Positions 45,137-54,288 are shown, counted from the stretch's first letter. The stretch: DNA of 64,000 bases from Roseomonas sp. AR75 (GCF_005222815.1 NZ_STGB01000001.1:1054001-1118000); one strand, 5' to 3'. The notes: a model not told the origin generated them from the sequence alone. Made by a program: numbers and translations.

Positions 45137-45604
45137 TCAGAGTGACGCCGCGGGATCGAGGCGGATGACGTAGCTGCGCCAGTCGGCGCGGGCGGCGATG
45201 CGCTCGTAGAGAGCGATGGCGCCGGCGTCGCCCTCGGGCACGATCCAGCGCAGATGGCTCCAGCCCCGTTCGCGGCCGAGCGCGCAGCATTCTTCGATCA
45301 GCGCCCGCGCGATGCCCTGGCCGCGCGCGGCGGGCAGCACGAAGAGGTCGTCGAGCTGCCCGCAGCGACGGGCGAAGACGATCTCCGGCAGGTCGAACAG
45401 AACCGCGAAGCCCAGCGCCGCGCCGTCACGCTCCGCCACCAGCACCTCGGCCGCGGGATGCTCCGCGAGCAGGGACGCTTGTGCTTCCGGTGAAGCCACA
45501 GTCGCTCCGGCGAGCGTCTCCCGCATCTCCGCCCCATAGGCGGCGAAGAGCGGCGTCAGGCGATGGCGCTCTACGCGCGGCGAGGGGCGGATCTGCAGCG
45601 ACAT
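45137..45604 (-). CDS. GNAT family N-acetyltransferase
   Basis: This encodes 155 residues with the GNAT fold. The acetyl-CoA pyrophosphate loop motif is LPAARGQGIARALIEE, preceded by the beta4 strand QLDDLFVL. Near the C-terminus ALYERIAARADW is the usual beta6-alpha region. Substrate unknown. The start at 45604 is the second in-frame ATG; 45625 is an alternative. Confidence 0.85.
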   Translation of the reverse strand: MSLQIRPSPRVERHRLTPLFAAYGAEMRETLAGATVASPEAQASLLAEHPAAEVLVAERDGAALGFAVLFDLPEIVFARRCGQLDDLFVLPAARGQGIARALIEECCALGRERGWSHLRWIVPEGDAGAIALYERIAARADWRSYVIRLDPAASL

Positions 45605-45626
45605 GAAGCAAGGATAGCGCGACAAT

Positions 45627-45721
45627 GCGGTCCGCGAAGCGGGCCGAGGCCGCGAAGGCGGCCCGCCGCATGTGCGGCGCAGCCAAGCCGGCGGAGCCGG
45701 CGCCCGGCGCTTGAGGCACCC
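45627..45721 (+). repeat. Four-hairpin dispersed repeat A, copy 2
   Basis: About 95 nt matching 27254-27349. Stems here: CCGC/GCGG around GAA; GGCCGC/GCGGCC around GAAG; CGCCGCA/TGCGGCG around TG; GCCGGC/GCCGGC around GGA. The base pairs differ from copy 1 while pairing is kept. It lies upstream of the GNAT start, in the opposite orientation to that gene. Confidence 0.75.
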
Positions 45722-45735
45722 GATAGACGCGCGAA

Positions 45736-45761
45736 GGGCGCCACCCTTGCGGGTGGCGCCC
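45736..45761 (-). terminator. 11-bp stem-loop after the H1-like gene
   Basis: GGGCGCCACCC and GGGTGGCGCCC form a perfect stem with a 4-nt loop, 26 bp past the stop of the H1-like gene. No T-run follows, so termination is inferred from strength and position. Confidence 0.5.
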
Positions 45762-45786
45762 CCCTACGCCGGGATCGGCGGTTGGA

Positions 45787-46290
45787 TCAGGACGCGCTGT
45801 CGGCCGACGGCGCGGCGGCGGCAGCGGCGGCGGCGGCGCGCTTCGCGGCGCGGGTCGCTGCGGCCTTCTTCGCGGCCTCCGAACGCGCGGAGGGAGCGGC
45901 CTTCTTCGGCGCGGCCTTGCGGGCTGCGGGCTTCTTGGCAGCGGCCTTCTTCGGCGCGGCCTTGCGAGCCGTGGTCTTCTTGGCAGCGGCCTTCTTGGGC
46001 GCGGCCTTGCGAGCCGTGGTCTTCTTGGCGGCAGCCTTCTTCGGCGCGGCCTTGCGGGCCGTGGTCTTCTTGGCAGCGGCCTTCTTCGGCGCGGCCTTGC
46101 GAGCCGTGGTCTTCTTGGCAGCGGCCTTCTTCGGCGCGGCCTTGCGGGCGGCCGGCTTCTTGGCGGCAGCCTTCTTCGGCGCGGCCTTCTTCGCGGCCGG
46201 CTTGCGCGCGGTCTTCTTGGCGGCGGCCATGGCCATCGCCTGGGCGCGCGGCTCCGCTTCGGTCTCGGTGGTCTCGACGATATCGGTCAT
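45787..46290 (-). CDS. Histone H1-like Lys/Ala-rich DNA-binding protein
   Basis: This encodes 167 residues. A short acidic N-terminus (about 1-16) precedes seven near-identical 15-residue units of the type KAAPKKAAAKKTTAR (residues 31-132) and an Ala-rich tail. The composition is that of bacterial H1/HctB-like nucleoid proteins (such as AlgP), which bind DNA non-specifically through Lys. The 45-bp nucleotide repeats (45895-46200) make the length prone to change. It has a long 655-bp upstream region containing clustered GANTC sites. Confidence 0.85.
   Translation of the reverse strand: MTDIVETTETEAEPRAQAMAMAAAKKTARKPAAKKAAPKKAAAKKPAARKAAPKKAAAKKTTARKAAPKKAAAKKTTARKAAPKKAAAKKTTARKAAPKKAAAKKTTARKAAPKKAAAKKPAARKAAPKKAAPSARSEAAKKAAATRAAKRAAAAAAAAAPSADSAS
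45895..46200 (-). repeat. 45-bp tandem repeats coding the H1-like lysine-rich units
   Basis: Near-identical 45-bp units, each coding KAAPKKAAAKK plus TTAR or PAAR. The central four (TTAR type) are almost identical, pointing to recent expansion by slippage or recombination. Confidence 0.8.
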
Positions 46291-46945
46291 TCGGTCAGGT
46301 CCTTCGTGTGTGACTTCAGGGTGTTCCGATGGTGGCGCACCGGCGCGTTAACCTGGCGTGGCGTCCACCGAGGCAGTCGGGTGACGGAGCCACGAGGGGC
46401 GCGGATCCCGTATCGCGCCATCCCGTGGAAGCCGTCGTCCATTCCCGCGCAGGCGCCGGGGACGACGCGCGCCGCGCTACATGGCGCCTGGCGCGTGCTC
46501 CGGCGTCTCTCCCGCCGATGTCGGGCGCGCATCGCGCGCCGTTCGGCGGTGCGGAGAAGGATGTGCGTTGGATGCCAACCTCCTCCCCGAGCCTGCGGTC
46601 CATGGACCGATCCTTCCTGCCGCGCGCCGCCTCGCCGTGTCGCTTGCCTTCCTTCGATCGCTGCGTCGTGGAGTATGTCGACGTCGCCGCTTCGATCTTC
46701 GGCGCGCGAATCGCGTCAAGCGCGTGCGTGCGAATCAGACGTGCGGCATCCGCAAGCAAACTGTCAAACGGAATCGCATGCGCGACGCGCGATGACGTGC
46801 ATGATTTTCGTCGCGACGATTCATCATCGTGCGTCGTGGCGTCGTCGGTTGTCGTGGATGGTGTCCGGACGACGATGCGTCACGCCCGCGAGACGCACCG
46901 GAAGCGGCCGCGCCGGCCTCGCAGCCGGCGCGGTGCGTGGCGCCG
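46291..46945. other. 655-bp non-coding region upstream of the H1-like gene
   Basis: No convincing gene: candidate frames are Arg/Ser-rich shadows. Composition is visibly less GC-rich than the neighbours, especially 46660-46870. Four GANTC sites sit in 115 bp (46708, 46732, 46771 and 46818). A TTAACC motif is at 46348-46353. It must hold the H1-like promoter and the 3' end of prpC, and could encode a small RNA. Confidence 0.5.
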
Positions 46946-48082
46946 TCAGCCGCGCTCGCCGATCGGCTTCACCGGGCGCTGCGCTTCGCCCGTGTAGACC
47001 GAGAGCGGGCGGATCAGCCGGTTGTCCGCCGCCTGCTCGAACACATGCGCCGCCCAGCCGGTGATGCGGGAGCAGACGAAGATCGGCGTGAAGAGCGGGA
47101 TGTCGAAGCCCATCAGGTAGTAGGCGGGGCCCGCCGGGAAATCGAGGTTCGGATGGATCTTCTTCTCCCGCAGCATGATCTCCGCCAGCACGCGGGAGGT
47201 CTCCATCCAGCGGCGGTCGCCCACCACCTCCGCCATCTTCTCGGCGTATTTGGTCATCGTCGGCACGCGGCTGTCGCCGCTCTTGTAGACCCGGTGACCG
47301 AAACCCATCACCAACGCCTTGTGGTCGAACCTGCCGTGGATCCACTCGGCCGCCTTATCCGGCCCGCCGATCTCCGTAAGCATGTGCATCACCGCCTCGT
47401 TGGCGCCGCCATGCAGCGGGCCCTTCAGCGCCGCGATAGCGGCCGTGATGGCGCCGTGGATGTCCGCCCCGGTGGAGGTCACCGTCCGCGCCGTGAAGGT
47501 GGAGGCGTTGAAGGTGTGCTCGGCGTAGAGGATCATCGAGACGTCGAAGCTCTTGATGACCTCCGGCTGCGGCACCTTGCCGAAGACCATGTGGAAGAAG
47601 TTCTCGCACCAGGGCAGCGCGGGATCGGGCGCGATCGGCTCCAGCCCCTTCGACAGGCGATTGGTCGCCGCCACCGCGGTCGGCGCCTTGGCCAGCAGCC
47701 GCATCGCCTTGCGCCGCTGGGCGGCGTCGGAGACGTCGCCCGCCTCCGGATCCTCCGCCCCCATGAAGGAGATGGCGGTGCGGATCGCGTCCATCGGATG
47801 CGCGTCCTTCGGGATGGCGCGCAGCACGGCCATCAGCGCCGGCGAGATGGCGCGGTTCGCCCGCTCCTCCTTCTGGAATGCGGCGAGCTGGGCGGCGGTC
47901 GGCAGCTCGCCGTGCCAGAGCAGGTAGGCGACCTCCTCGAAGTTGCTCTCCTCGCAGAGGTCCTGCACGGCATAGCCGCGATAAGTGAGGCTGTTGGTCT
48001 CCGGCATCACCTTGGAGACGGCGGAGACGTCGGCATAGACGCCGACCAGGCCCTTGTAGATGGTGGGTTCTGCTTCGCTCAT
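46946..48082 (-). CDS. prpC: 2-methylcitrate synthase/citrate synthase
   Basis: This encodes 378 residues of the short citrate-synthase type. Catalytic residues are visible: His in GPLHGGANEAV, His in MGFGHRVYKSGDSR and Asp in KKIHPNLDFPAGPAYY. The short length, the N-terminus YKGLVGVYADVSAVSKVMPETNSLTYRGY and the prpD neighbour point to the 2-methylcitrate cycle for propionate; citrate-synthase activity cannot be excluded. The start at 48082 has GGGAG ten bases upstream. It follows prpD on the same strand. Confidence 0.85.
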   Translation of the reverse strand: MSEAEPTIYKGLVGVYADVSAVSKVMPETNSLTYRGYAVQDLCEESNFEEVAYLLWHGELPTAAQLAAFQKEERANRAISPALMAVLRAIPKDAHPMDAIRTAISFMGAEDPEAGDVSDAAQRRKAMRLLAKAPTAVAATNRLSKGLEPIAPDPALPWCENFFHMVFGKVPQPEVIKSFDVSMILYAEHTFNASTFTARTVTSTGADIHGAITAAIAALKGPLHGGANEAVMHMLTEIGGPDKAAEWIHGRFDHKALVMGFGHRVYKSGDSRVPTMTKYAEKMAEVVGDRRWMETSRVLAEIMLREKKIHPNLDFPAGPAYYLMGFDIPLFTPIFVCSRITGWAAHVFEQAADNRLIRPLSVYTGEAQRPVKPIGERG

Positions 48083-48124
48083 GACTGGTTCACTCCCCAT
48101 GTCGTGGATGAACCCCCACCCGCC

Positions 48125-48250
48125 CTCGCTGCGCTCGGGCACCCTCCCCCGCTGCGCGGGAGAGGGATCGTCGGCGGCACCGCTCGTCCAACGCCTTCAG
48201 CGTCGGACCCCGCGCAGCGGAGAAGTGCCGGGGGTGGGGGTCGTGGTGGA
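48125..48250. repeat. Palindrome-rich spacer between prpD and prpC
   Basis: It contains CCCGC-TGC-GCGGG (48148-48160) in a CCCTC...GAGAGGG context, resembling the otnC/GNAT terminator, and a second stem GTCCAACGC/GCGTCGGAC (48186-48208). It separates two genes of one pathway and may modulate prpC relative to prpD. Confidence 0.5.
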
Positions 48251-48257
48251 CCCTCGA

Positions 48258-49808
48258 TCAGAAGATGCCGGGCTTGCTGTCCAGCAGCGTGCCGGCCGGC
48301 AGCGCGACGTTCAGAACGTGCAGCTCGCCCGCGGGGATGCGGGCCAGGTCCTGCACATCGGCCAGGAAGCGGTTCGCCTCCCGGGTGGAGATGATGCCCT
48401 CCGTCAGGGTGCGGAACTTGTTGACGTACTGGTCCCGCGCGAAGGGGCGGGCGCCGTTCGGGTGGGCGTTGGCCACCCCCAGCTCATCCACGATCTTCGT
48501 GCCGTCGCGCAGGAAGATCTCCACCCGGCCGCCGAAGGCGAGCTCCTCGGGGTCGCGCGAATGGTATTTCCGCGTCCACTCCGGGTCCTCGGTGGTCTCG
48601 ATCTTGTGCCAGAGGCGGACGGTGTCGGCGCGGCCGGCGCGGCGGGGCGCGTAGCTGTCCACGTGGTGCCAGCGCCCGTCCTGCAGGGCGACGGCGAAGA
48701 TGTACATGATCGAGTGGTCCAGCGTCTCGCGGCTGGCCTTCGGGTCCATCTTCTGCGGGTCGTTGGCGCCGGTGCCGATCACGTAGTGCGTGTGGTGGCT
48801 GGTGTGGATGACAATCTTCTCGATCGCCTCGAAGTCCTTGATCTGCTCCCGCATGCGGAAGGCCAGGTCGATCAGCGCCTGGGACTGGTACTCGGCCGAG
48901 TGCTCCTTGGTGTAGCTGTCCAGGATGGCGCGCTTCGCCTCGCCCGGCGCGGGCAGCGGCACCTCGTAGTAGGTGGGGTCGTAGACGGTCTTGCGGCCCT
49001 TGCTGTCGGCCTGCGTGCGGCCGGAGAGCACCCAGGCGATGACGGAATCCTCGCCTTCGTAGATCGGCGAGGGCGCGCCCTCGCCGCGCATGCAGCGGTC
49101 CACCGCCTCCACCGCCAGCTTGCCGGCATGGGCGGGGGCATAGGCCTTCCAGGAGCTGATCTCGCCCTTGCGGCTCTGGCGGAAGCTGACCGAGGTGTGC
49201 AGCGCCTGCTGGATCGACTGGAAGATCACCTCCTGCTTCAGGCCGAGCAGCGTGCCAATGCCGGCCGCCGCGGCGGGGCAGAGATGGGCGATGTGGTCCA
49301 CCTTGTGCTCATGCAGGCAGATCGCGCGCACCAGGTCGATGTGCAGCTCGTAGGCCGTTGCCAGGCCGCGGATCAGGTCGCGCCCGCCCTTGCCCATGGT
49401 CTGCGCCACGGCCAGCACCGGCGGGATGTTGTCGCCGGGGTGGGAGTAGTCGGCGGCCAGGAAGGTGTCATGCATGTCGAGCTCGCGCACCGCCGTGCCG
49501 TTCGCCCAGGCCGCCCATTCGGGGCTCACCGTCGTCGCGGCCTTCACGCCGAACACCGTGCCGCCGCCCTTGCGCGGATGACCGAGCGCCATGCCGCGCG
49601 CCGAGACGACCGGACGACGGTTGATCGCGGCGATGGCGACGGAGGCATTGTCGATGATCCGGTTGATGATCATCGCCTGCACGTCCTTCTCCACCGCGAC
49701 CTTGTCGGTGGCGACGGCGGCCATCTTCCAGGCCAGCTGCTCCTCGCGCGGCAGCAGCGCCTTGGAGGGGTGGACCTTCACCGGATGCTTCTGCACGTCT
49801 GTCCTCAT
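48258..49808 (-). CDS. prpD: 2-methylcitrate dehydratase (MmgE/PrpD family)
   Basis: This encodes 516 residues, slightly longer than most PrpD. Family blocks include [23 protein letters not shown], the active-site region [36 protein letters not shown], and [40 protein letters not shown]. It dehydrates 2-methylcitrate to 2-methyl-cis-aconitate without an iron-sulfur cluster. Upstream partner of prpC. It is divergent from a LysR gene that is the likely regulator. No prpB lyase is present in the window. Confidence 0.92.
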   Translation of the reverse strand: MRTDVQKHPVKVHPSKALLPREEQLAWKMAAVATDKVAVEKDVQAMIINRIIDNASVAIAAINRRPVVSARGMALGHPRKGGGTVFGVKAATTVSPEWAAWANGTAVRELDMHDTFLAADYSHPGDNIPPVLAVAQTMGKGGRDLIRGLATAYELHIDLVRAICLHEHKVDHIAHLCPAAAAGIGTLLGLKQEVIFQSIQQALHTSVSFRQSRKGEISSWKAYAPAHAGKLAVEAVDRCMRGEGAPSPIYEGEDSVIAWVLSGRTQADSKGRKTVYDPTYYEVPLPAPGEAKRAILDSYTKEHSAEYQSQALIDLAFRMREQIKDFEAIEKIVIHTSHHTHYVIGTGANDPQKMDPKASRETLDHSIMYIFAVALQDGRWHHVDSYAPRRAGRADTVRLWHKIETTEDPEWTRKYHSRDPEELAFGGRVEIFLRDGTKIVDELGVANAHPNGARPFARDQYVNKFRTLTEGIISTREANRFLADVQDLARIPAGELHVLNVALPAGTLLDSKPGIF

Positions 49809-49897
49809 CCTTGCCGTGTGGAACGCGGCGAGCTTTTTGCGCCCGCGCAGCGTGATCGTCCATTCCGATTGGCCACGCGGCGCGATAGTCTTTTGGT

Positions 49898-50797
49898 ATG
49901 GATTTCCGGCTCGTTCGCCGCCTCGGCCATTTCCTCGCGGTCGCCGAGGAAGGGCATTTCGGCCGCGCCGCGGCGCGGCTCGGCATCTCCCAGCCGCCGC
50001 TGACGGCGCAGATCCAGGCGCTGGAGCGCGAACTGGGCGTGAAGCTGCTGGAGCGCACCGGTAAGGGCGCGCATCCGACGCGGGAGGGCGAGGCGCTGAT
50101 CCCGCTTGCGCGCCGCCTGGCCGAAGGCGCGGGCGAGCTGGAAGCGCTGGCGCGGGAGCTGCGCGCCGGGCGTGCGGCGCCCGTTTCCATCGCCTGCGTC
50201 ACCTCCGCCCTGTTCGACTACCTGCCGCCACTGGTGCGCGCATTGCAGGCGGCGCGGCCCGATGCGGCGGTGAGCGTGCGGGAGCTCGATACGACCGACG
50301 CGGTGGAGGCGCTGCGCCGCGGCGAGGTGGACCTCGCCTTGCTGCGGCTGGATCGCGACCGGCCGCCGGTGAAGCTGCGCGCGCTGGGTCGCGACGTGCT
50401 GGCCGCGGCGCTGCCGAGCGGCCACCCGCTGGCGGCAAGCAGCGCGCCGCTCCCGCTGGCACAGCTAGCGGACGAGCCGATGCTGATGCTGCCGCGCGGC
50501 ATCAGCCCCGCCTATTCGGACGCGATGGTCACCGCCTGCCGCGAAGCCGGCTTCACGCCCCGCGTGGTGCGGGAGGTCGGCAGTGCCATGGCGCAGCTCG
50601 GCTTCGTCGCGGCCGGGCTCGGCATCGCGCTGGTCAGCGCGGGCATGGCGCGGCTGCGCCCGCCCGGCGTGGCGTTCCGCGAACTGGAAGGACCGATCCA
50701 TGCTGTGGGCGTCGCGCTCGCCTGGAACGCGGAGCGCGAGAGCGAGGCCACGCGCCTGGCGCTGGATTTCGCCGAGATGCTGTTCCCCGGCGGCTGA
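49898..50797 (+). CDS. LysR family transcriptional regulator
   Basis: This encodes 299 residues. An N-terminal winged helix-turn-helix ([39 protein letters not shown]) and a periplasmic-binding-protein-like effector domain. It is divergent from prpD with an 89-bp gap, the classical arrangement for a LysR regulator of its neighbour; control of prpD-prpC is inferred. It could equally serve the hydantoinase-like gene downstream. I could not define a clear T-N11-A box. Confidence 0.9.
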   Translation: MDFRLVRRLGHFLAVAEEGHFGRAAARLGISQPPLTAQIQALERELGVKLLERTGKGAHPTREGEALIPLARRLAEGAGELEALARELRAGRAAPVSIACVTSALFDYLPPLVRALQAARPDAAVSVRELDTTDAVEALRRGEVDLALLRLDRDRPPVKLRALGRDVLAAALPSGHPLAASSAPLPLAQLADEPMLMLPRGISPAYSDAMVTACREAGFTPRVVREVGSAMAQLGFVAAGLGIALVSAGMARLRPPGVAFRELEGPIHAVGVALAWNAERESEATRLALDFAEMLFPGG

Positions 50798-50882
50798 CCG
50801 CCAGCACTGACGCGATGGCAAGGTTCCAAGGACGCGGCCCGCGGGCTAGCTTCCCGCGCGACGCATGATCCGGGAGACCCGC

Positions 50883-52271
50883 ATGACCGACGCCACGCCC
50901 TTCGACCTCGTTCTCACCGGCGACATCGTCCTGGCCGACCGCGTGATCCCCGGCGGCTATGTCGCGGTGCGGGGAGAGACGGTGGCGGCGATCGGCGCCG
51001 GCGCGCCGCCGCCGGCGAAGCGCATTGCGGACTTCGCGGGCAAGGTGATCATGCCGGGCCTGGTGGACGGGCACATGCACACCTCCTCCTCCGCCGGCTG
51101 GCCGGGGATCGAGAACGCGACGCTGTCCGCCGCGGCCGGCGGCGTCACCACCGTCTGCGACATGCCCTATGACGTGCCCAACCCCGTGACCACTGCGGCG
51201 CTCTTCGCCGACAAGGTGGCGCATGTCGGACGGCTCGCGCATGTCGACATGGCGCTCTACGGCACGATCAAGAAGTCGGGCGGGCTGGAGGACATCGCCG
51301 CCCTTGCCGAAGCCGGGGCCAGCGCCTTCAAGGTCTCCACCTATGAATACGACGCGCACCGCTTCCCGCGCATCGACCACCCCACCATGCTCGCCGCCTT
51401 CGCGGAGATGGCGAAGACCGGGCTGATGGTCGCGGTCCACAACGAGGACCAGGAACTGGTGGTGAAGCTGACGGATGCGGCGAAGGAAGCCGGCAACACC
51501 TCCCCCATCTGGCACTGCCGCACCCGTCCGCCGCTGGCCGAGAGCATGGCCGACCTCGAGATCTTCGAGATGGCGCTGGAGACGGGCGCGCATGTCCACA
51601 TCGCCCATTCCTCCATCGCCCGTGGCTTCGAGCTGGCCGGGATCTATCGTGGCCAGGGGGCGAAGACGTCCGGCGAGGCCTGCATCCAGTATCTCTGCAT
51701 GACCGAGGACGACATCGTCCGCCTGCAGGGCTTCGGCAAGTGCAACCCGCCCTTCCGCACCGCGGCGGAGGTGGAGCGGATGTGGCAGGCCATCGCCGCC
51801 GGCATCGTCAGCTATGTCTCCACCGACCACGCGCCCTGGCCCAAGGCGCGGAAGGAATATCACGGCGACATCTTCGCCCTCGGCGCCGGGCTGACCGGGC
51901 TGCAGAGCTTCGCGCCGCTGATGTACACGCTGCTGGTGGAGCGGGGCCTGTCGCCCACCATCATGGCCCGGCTGTGCTCGGAGCAGCCGGCCCGCTATCA
52001 CGGGCTCGATCCGAAGAAGGGCGGCATCCGGATCGGCGCGGACGCGGATTTCTGCATCTTGGAGCCCGGTGACTTCGTCTTCGACGACCGCATCATCCAG
52101 GACCGCGAGGAGTTCCGCTGGTCCGCCTATCACGGCCGCCCCATGAAGGCCCGCGTCGCCTCCACCTGGCTGCGCGGCACGGAGCTGTGGGACGGGACCG
52201 AGGTGAAGGCGAAGCCCGGCAGCGGCCGCTTCGTGCCGCGCCAGCACAAGCGCTCCGCGCTCGACGCATGA
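50883..52271 (+). CDS. Hydantoinase/allantoinase-like amidohydrolase
   Basis: This encodes 462 residues of the cyclic amidohydrolase superfamily (dihydropyrimidinase, allantoinase, hydantoinase). Metal ligands: GHMHT with H64 and H66, the carboxylated lysine candidate K150 in ASAFKVSTYEYD, His in MVAVHNED and HIAHSS, and Asp in VSTDHAPW. The start at 50883 has GGGAGA five bases upstream; 50865 lacks one. Which ring it opens is not decidable. It begins the operon amidohydrolase-GlcG-like-solute receptor-CMD, and carbamoyl hydrolases encoded at 56.1 and 60.9 kb could take its product. Confidence 0.85.
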   Translation: MTDATPFDLVLTGDIVLADRVIPGGYVAVRGETVAAIGAGAPPPAKRIADFAGKVIMPGLVDGHMHTSSSAGWPGIENATLSAAAGGVTTVCDMPYDVPNPVTTAALFADKVAHVGRLAHVDMALYGTIKKSGGLEDIAALAEAGASAFKVSTYEYDAHRFPRIDHPTMLAAFAEMAKTGLMVAVHNEDQELVVKLTDAAKEAGNTSPIWHCRTRPPLAESMADLEIFEMALETGAHVHIAHSSIARGFELAGIYRGQGAKTSGEACIQYLCMTEDDIVRLQGFGKCNPPFRTAAEVERMWQAIAAGIVSYVSTDHAPWPKARKEYHGDIFALGAGLTGLQSFAPLMYTLLVERGLSPTIMARLCSEQPARYHGLDPKKGGIRIGADADFCILEPGDFVFDDRIIQDREEFRWSAYHGRPMKARVASTWLRGTELWDGTEVKAKPGSGRFVPRQHKRSALDA

Positions 52272-52765
52272 GCCACGCCGACTACTACGTGAAGCACCTG
52301 GCCGCGGACCTCACGCTCGTCGCTGCCGAGGCGATCTGCGACGGCACGCTCAAGGCCGGGCGCGGCGCCGGGCTGCTGCCGCTGACGGTGGTCGTGCTCG
52401 ATTCCGGCGGGCACATCGTCGTGAGCAAGCGGGAAGACGGCTCCGGCATCCTCCGCTTCGAGATCGCGCGCGGCAAGGCGCATGGGGCGCTGGGCATGGG
52501 CATCGGCAGCCGCGTGATCCGCGACCGGCTGAAGGAGCGCCCCGCCTTCCAGTCCGCCATCGCCGCCGCGTCCGACGGGCGCTTCATCCCCGTGCCCGGC
52601 GGCGTGCTGATCTGCCGCGCGGATGGTGCCGTCATCGGCGCGGTCGGCGTCAGCGGCGATGCCTCGGACAAGGACGAATATGCGGCCATCGCCGGCGTGC
52701 GCGCCGCGGGCCTCACCCCCCATCCAGAACAGCCGGTGGAGAATTGGACGGATGCAGGTCTCTAG
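52268..52765 (+). CDS. GlcG/HbpS family protein
   Basis: This encodes 165 residues. The conserved core is TVVVLDSGGHIVVSKREDGSG, ARGKAHGALGMG, GGVLICRADGAVIGAVGVSGDASDKDE. The family includes heme-binding HbpS and many small proteins next to catabolic enzymes, with no firm enzymatic role. It overlaps the amidohydrolase stop (ATGA) and the next gene start, so it is translationally embedded in the operon. Confidence 0.85.
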   Translation: MSHADYYVKHLAADLTLVAAEAICDGTLKAGRGAGLLPLTVVVLDSGGHIVVSKREDGSGILRFEIARGKAHGALGMGIGSRVIRDRLKERPAFQSAIAAASDGRFIPVPGGVLICRADGAVIGAVGVSGDASDKDEYAAIAGVRAAGLTPHPEQPVENWTDAGL

Positions 52766-53729
52766 ACGGGCGCTGATCGCCGCGGCGGGCGCAACGCTCG
52801 CCACGCCCGCCTTCGCGCAAACCTTTCCGTCGCGCCCGGTGCGGCTGGTGATCCCCTTCCCCGCGGGCGGGCCGACCGATGTCTACGGTCGCCTCTATGC
52901 CGACCGGCTGGGACGCGAGCTCGGCCAGCCCGTGGTGGTGGACAATCGCGGCGGCGCTGGCGGCGCCATCGGGGCGAATGAGGTGAAGCGTTCCGCGGCG
53001 GATGGCCACACGCTGCTGTTCGGCAGCGTCTCGACCCATGCGCTCTACGCGCTGGTGACGAAGCAGCCGCAATACGACCAGGCGAAGGATTTCGTCGTCG
53101 TCGCGGAACTCGGCGGCGGGCCGCTCGCCTGGCTGGTGAACCCGGCGCAGCCGGCGACCCTGGCGGCCTTCTTCACCGCCGCGCGCGCGGCGCAGCCGGC
53201 GCTGGCCTATGGCTCGGCCGGCACCGGCACGCTCATGCATATCGCGACCGAACTGCTGAAGCAGGAAGCCGGCGGCGTGCCGCTGACCCATGTGCCCTAT
53301 CGCGGCGCCGCGCCGGCGATGAATGACCTGGTGGCGGGCACCGTCGCGATGGCGGTGAACACGCTCGGCCCTGCCGTGCCGCTGCACACCGGCGGCCGCG
53401 CCCGGATGCTCGCCGTCGCCTCCGCGTCCCGCGCTCCGCAGACACCGGATGTGCCGACGGCGGCGGAGGCGCTGGGCAAGCCCGGTTTCACCGCCGTGCT
53501 GTGGCATGCGGTATTCGCCCCACCGGGTCTGCCGCCTGCGGTGCTGACGCGGCTCTCCCAGGCGACCAATGCGGCGCTCGGCGACGCCGCCTTCCGGCAG
53601 CAGCTCGCGACGTCCGGCATCGAGGCGGCGCAACCCGGCACGCCCGAGCAGGCGACCGCGCTGATCGCAGCCGAGGTCGCGCGCTATCGCCCGATCGTGG
53701 ACGCCATCCGGCCCGAGCTCGATGCCTGA
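52752..53729 (+). CDS. Bug-type tripartite tricarboxylate transporter solute receptor
   Basis: This encodes 325 residues. A twin-Arg-like/Sec signal (VSRRALIAAAGATLATPAFAQ; residues 3-23) leads to a periplasmic binding protein with the Bug signatures PVRLVIPFPAGGPTDVYGR, VVVDNRGGAGGAIGANEVKRSAADGHTLL and HVPYRGAAPAMNDLVAG. No TctA/TctB membrane genes are in the window, which is common for orphan Bug receptors. It probably delivers or senses the substrate of the adjacent amidohydrolase. Confidence 0.9.
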   Translation: MQVSRRALIAAAGATLATPAFAQTFPSRPVRLVIPFPAGGPTDVYGRLYADRLGRELGQPVVVDNRGGAGGAIGANEVKRSAADGHTLLFGSVSTHALYALVTKQPQYDQAKDFVVVAELGGGPLAWLVNPAQPATLAAFFTAARAAQPALAYGSAGTGTLMHIATELLKQEAGGVPLTHVPYRGAAPAMNDLVAGTVAMAVNTLGPAVPLHTGGRARMLAVASASRAPQTPDVPTAAEALGKPGFTAVLWHAVFAPPGLPPAVLTRLSQATNAALGDAAFRQQLATSGIEAAQPGTPEQATALIAAEVARYRPIVDAIRPELDA

Positions 53730-54288
53730 CCCGCGCATCGCCCCCCTGCCGCGTACCGCCATGCCGGAGCGCTGGCGGCAGGTGGCGGAGACCGCCGACG
53801 CGGTGCGCGGCGAATCCACGCTGATCGAGGTGCTGGCCCAGGCGCCGGAGCTGCTGGGCTGGTACTATGACGGCTTCTACGCCGAGGTCTTCTTCAAGGG
53901 CCGCGTCGAACGGCGGCTGAAGGAGATCCTGCGCCTCAAGCTCTCCACGCTGCATGGCTGCGCCTTCTGCAACCGCGGCAACACGAAGTCGGCGCTCGAT
54001 GCCGGCGTGACGGAGGCGCAGGTCGCGGCGATGTGGGAGACCGACAGCCCCGCCTTCGACGACCAGGAACGTGCCGTGCTGCGCCTAGCCGAGGAGATGG
54101 CGCTGCCGAACATGCGCGGCGAGGTGACGCCCGCCCTCGCCGCCGAGCTGCGCCGCTTCTTCTCGGAAGCCGAGATGGTGGAACTCGCGATGGTCGCGGC
54201 TGTGCTGACGGGCATGGCGAAGATGCTGTTCGTCTTCGACCTCGTCAGCCGCGAGGCCACCTGCCCGATCGGGCCGCACGCGGCGTAG
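53722..54288 (+). CDS. AhpD-like carboxymuconolactone decarboxylase protein
   Basis: This encodes 188 residues. It contains the redox motif HGCAFCNRGN (CxxC with following His-like position) in a helical CMD fold, so an AhpD-type thiol function is plausible, unlike the CxxC-less relative at 4719-5459. Starts 8 bp inside the end of the solute-receptor gene. It converges with the LuxR gene 6 bp away. Confidence 0.85.
   Translation: MPDPRIAPLPRTAMPERWRQVAETADAVRGESTLIEVLAQAPELLGWYYDGFYAEVFFKGRVERRLKEILRLKLSTLHGCAFCNRGNTKSALDAGVTEAQVAAMWETDSPAFDDQERAVLRLAEEMALPNMRGEVTPALAAELRRFFSEAEMVELAMVAAVLTGMAKMLFVFDLVSREATCPIGPHAA

Noticed and set aside
45895..46200. 45-bp repeats as a CRISPR-like array
   Set aside because: No spacers; in-frame lysine-rich coding repeats.
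46316..46759. 147-codon minus-strand frame in the region upstream of the H1-like gene
   Set aside because: Ser/Arg-rich, no ribosome site, and the sequence does not look like a folded protein; two other frames are equally open.
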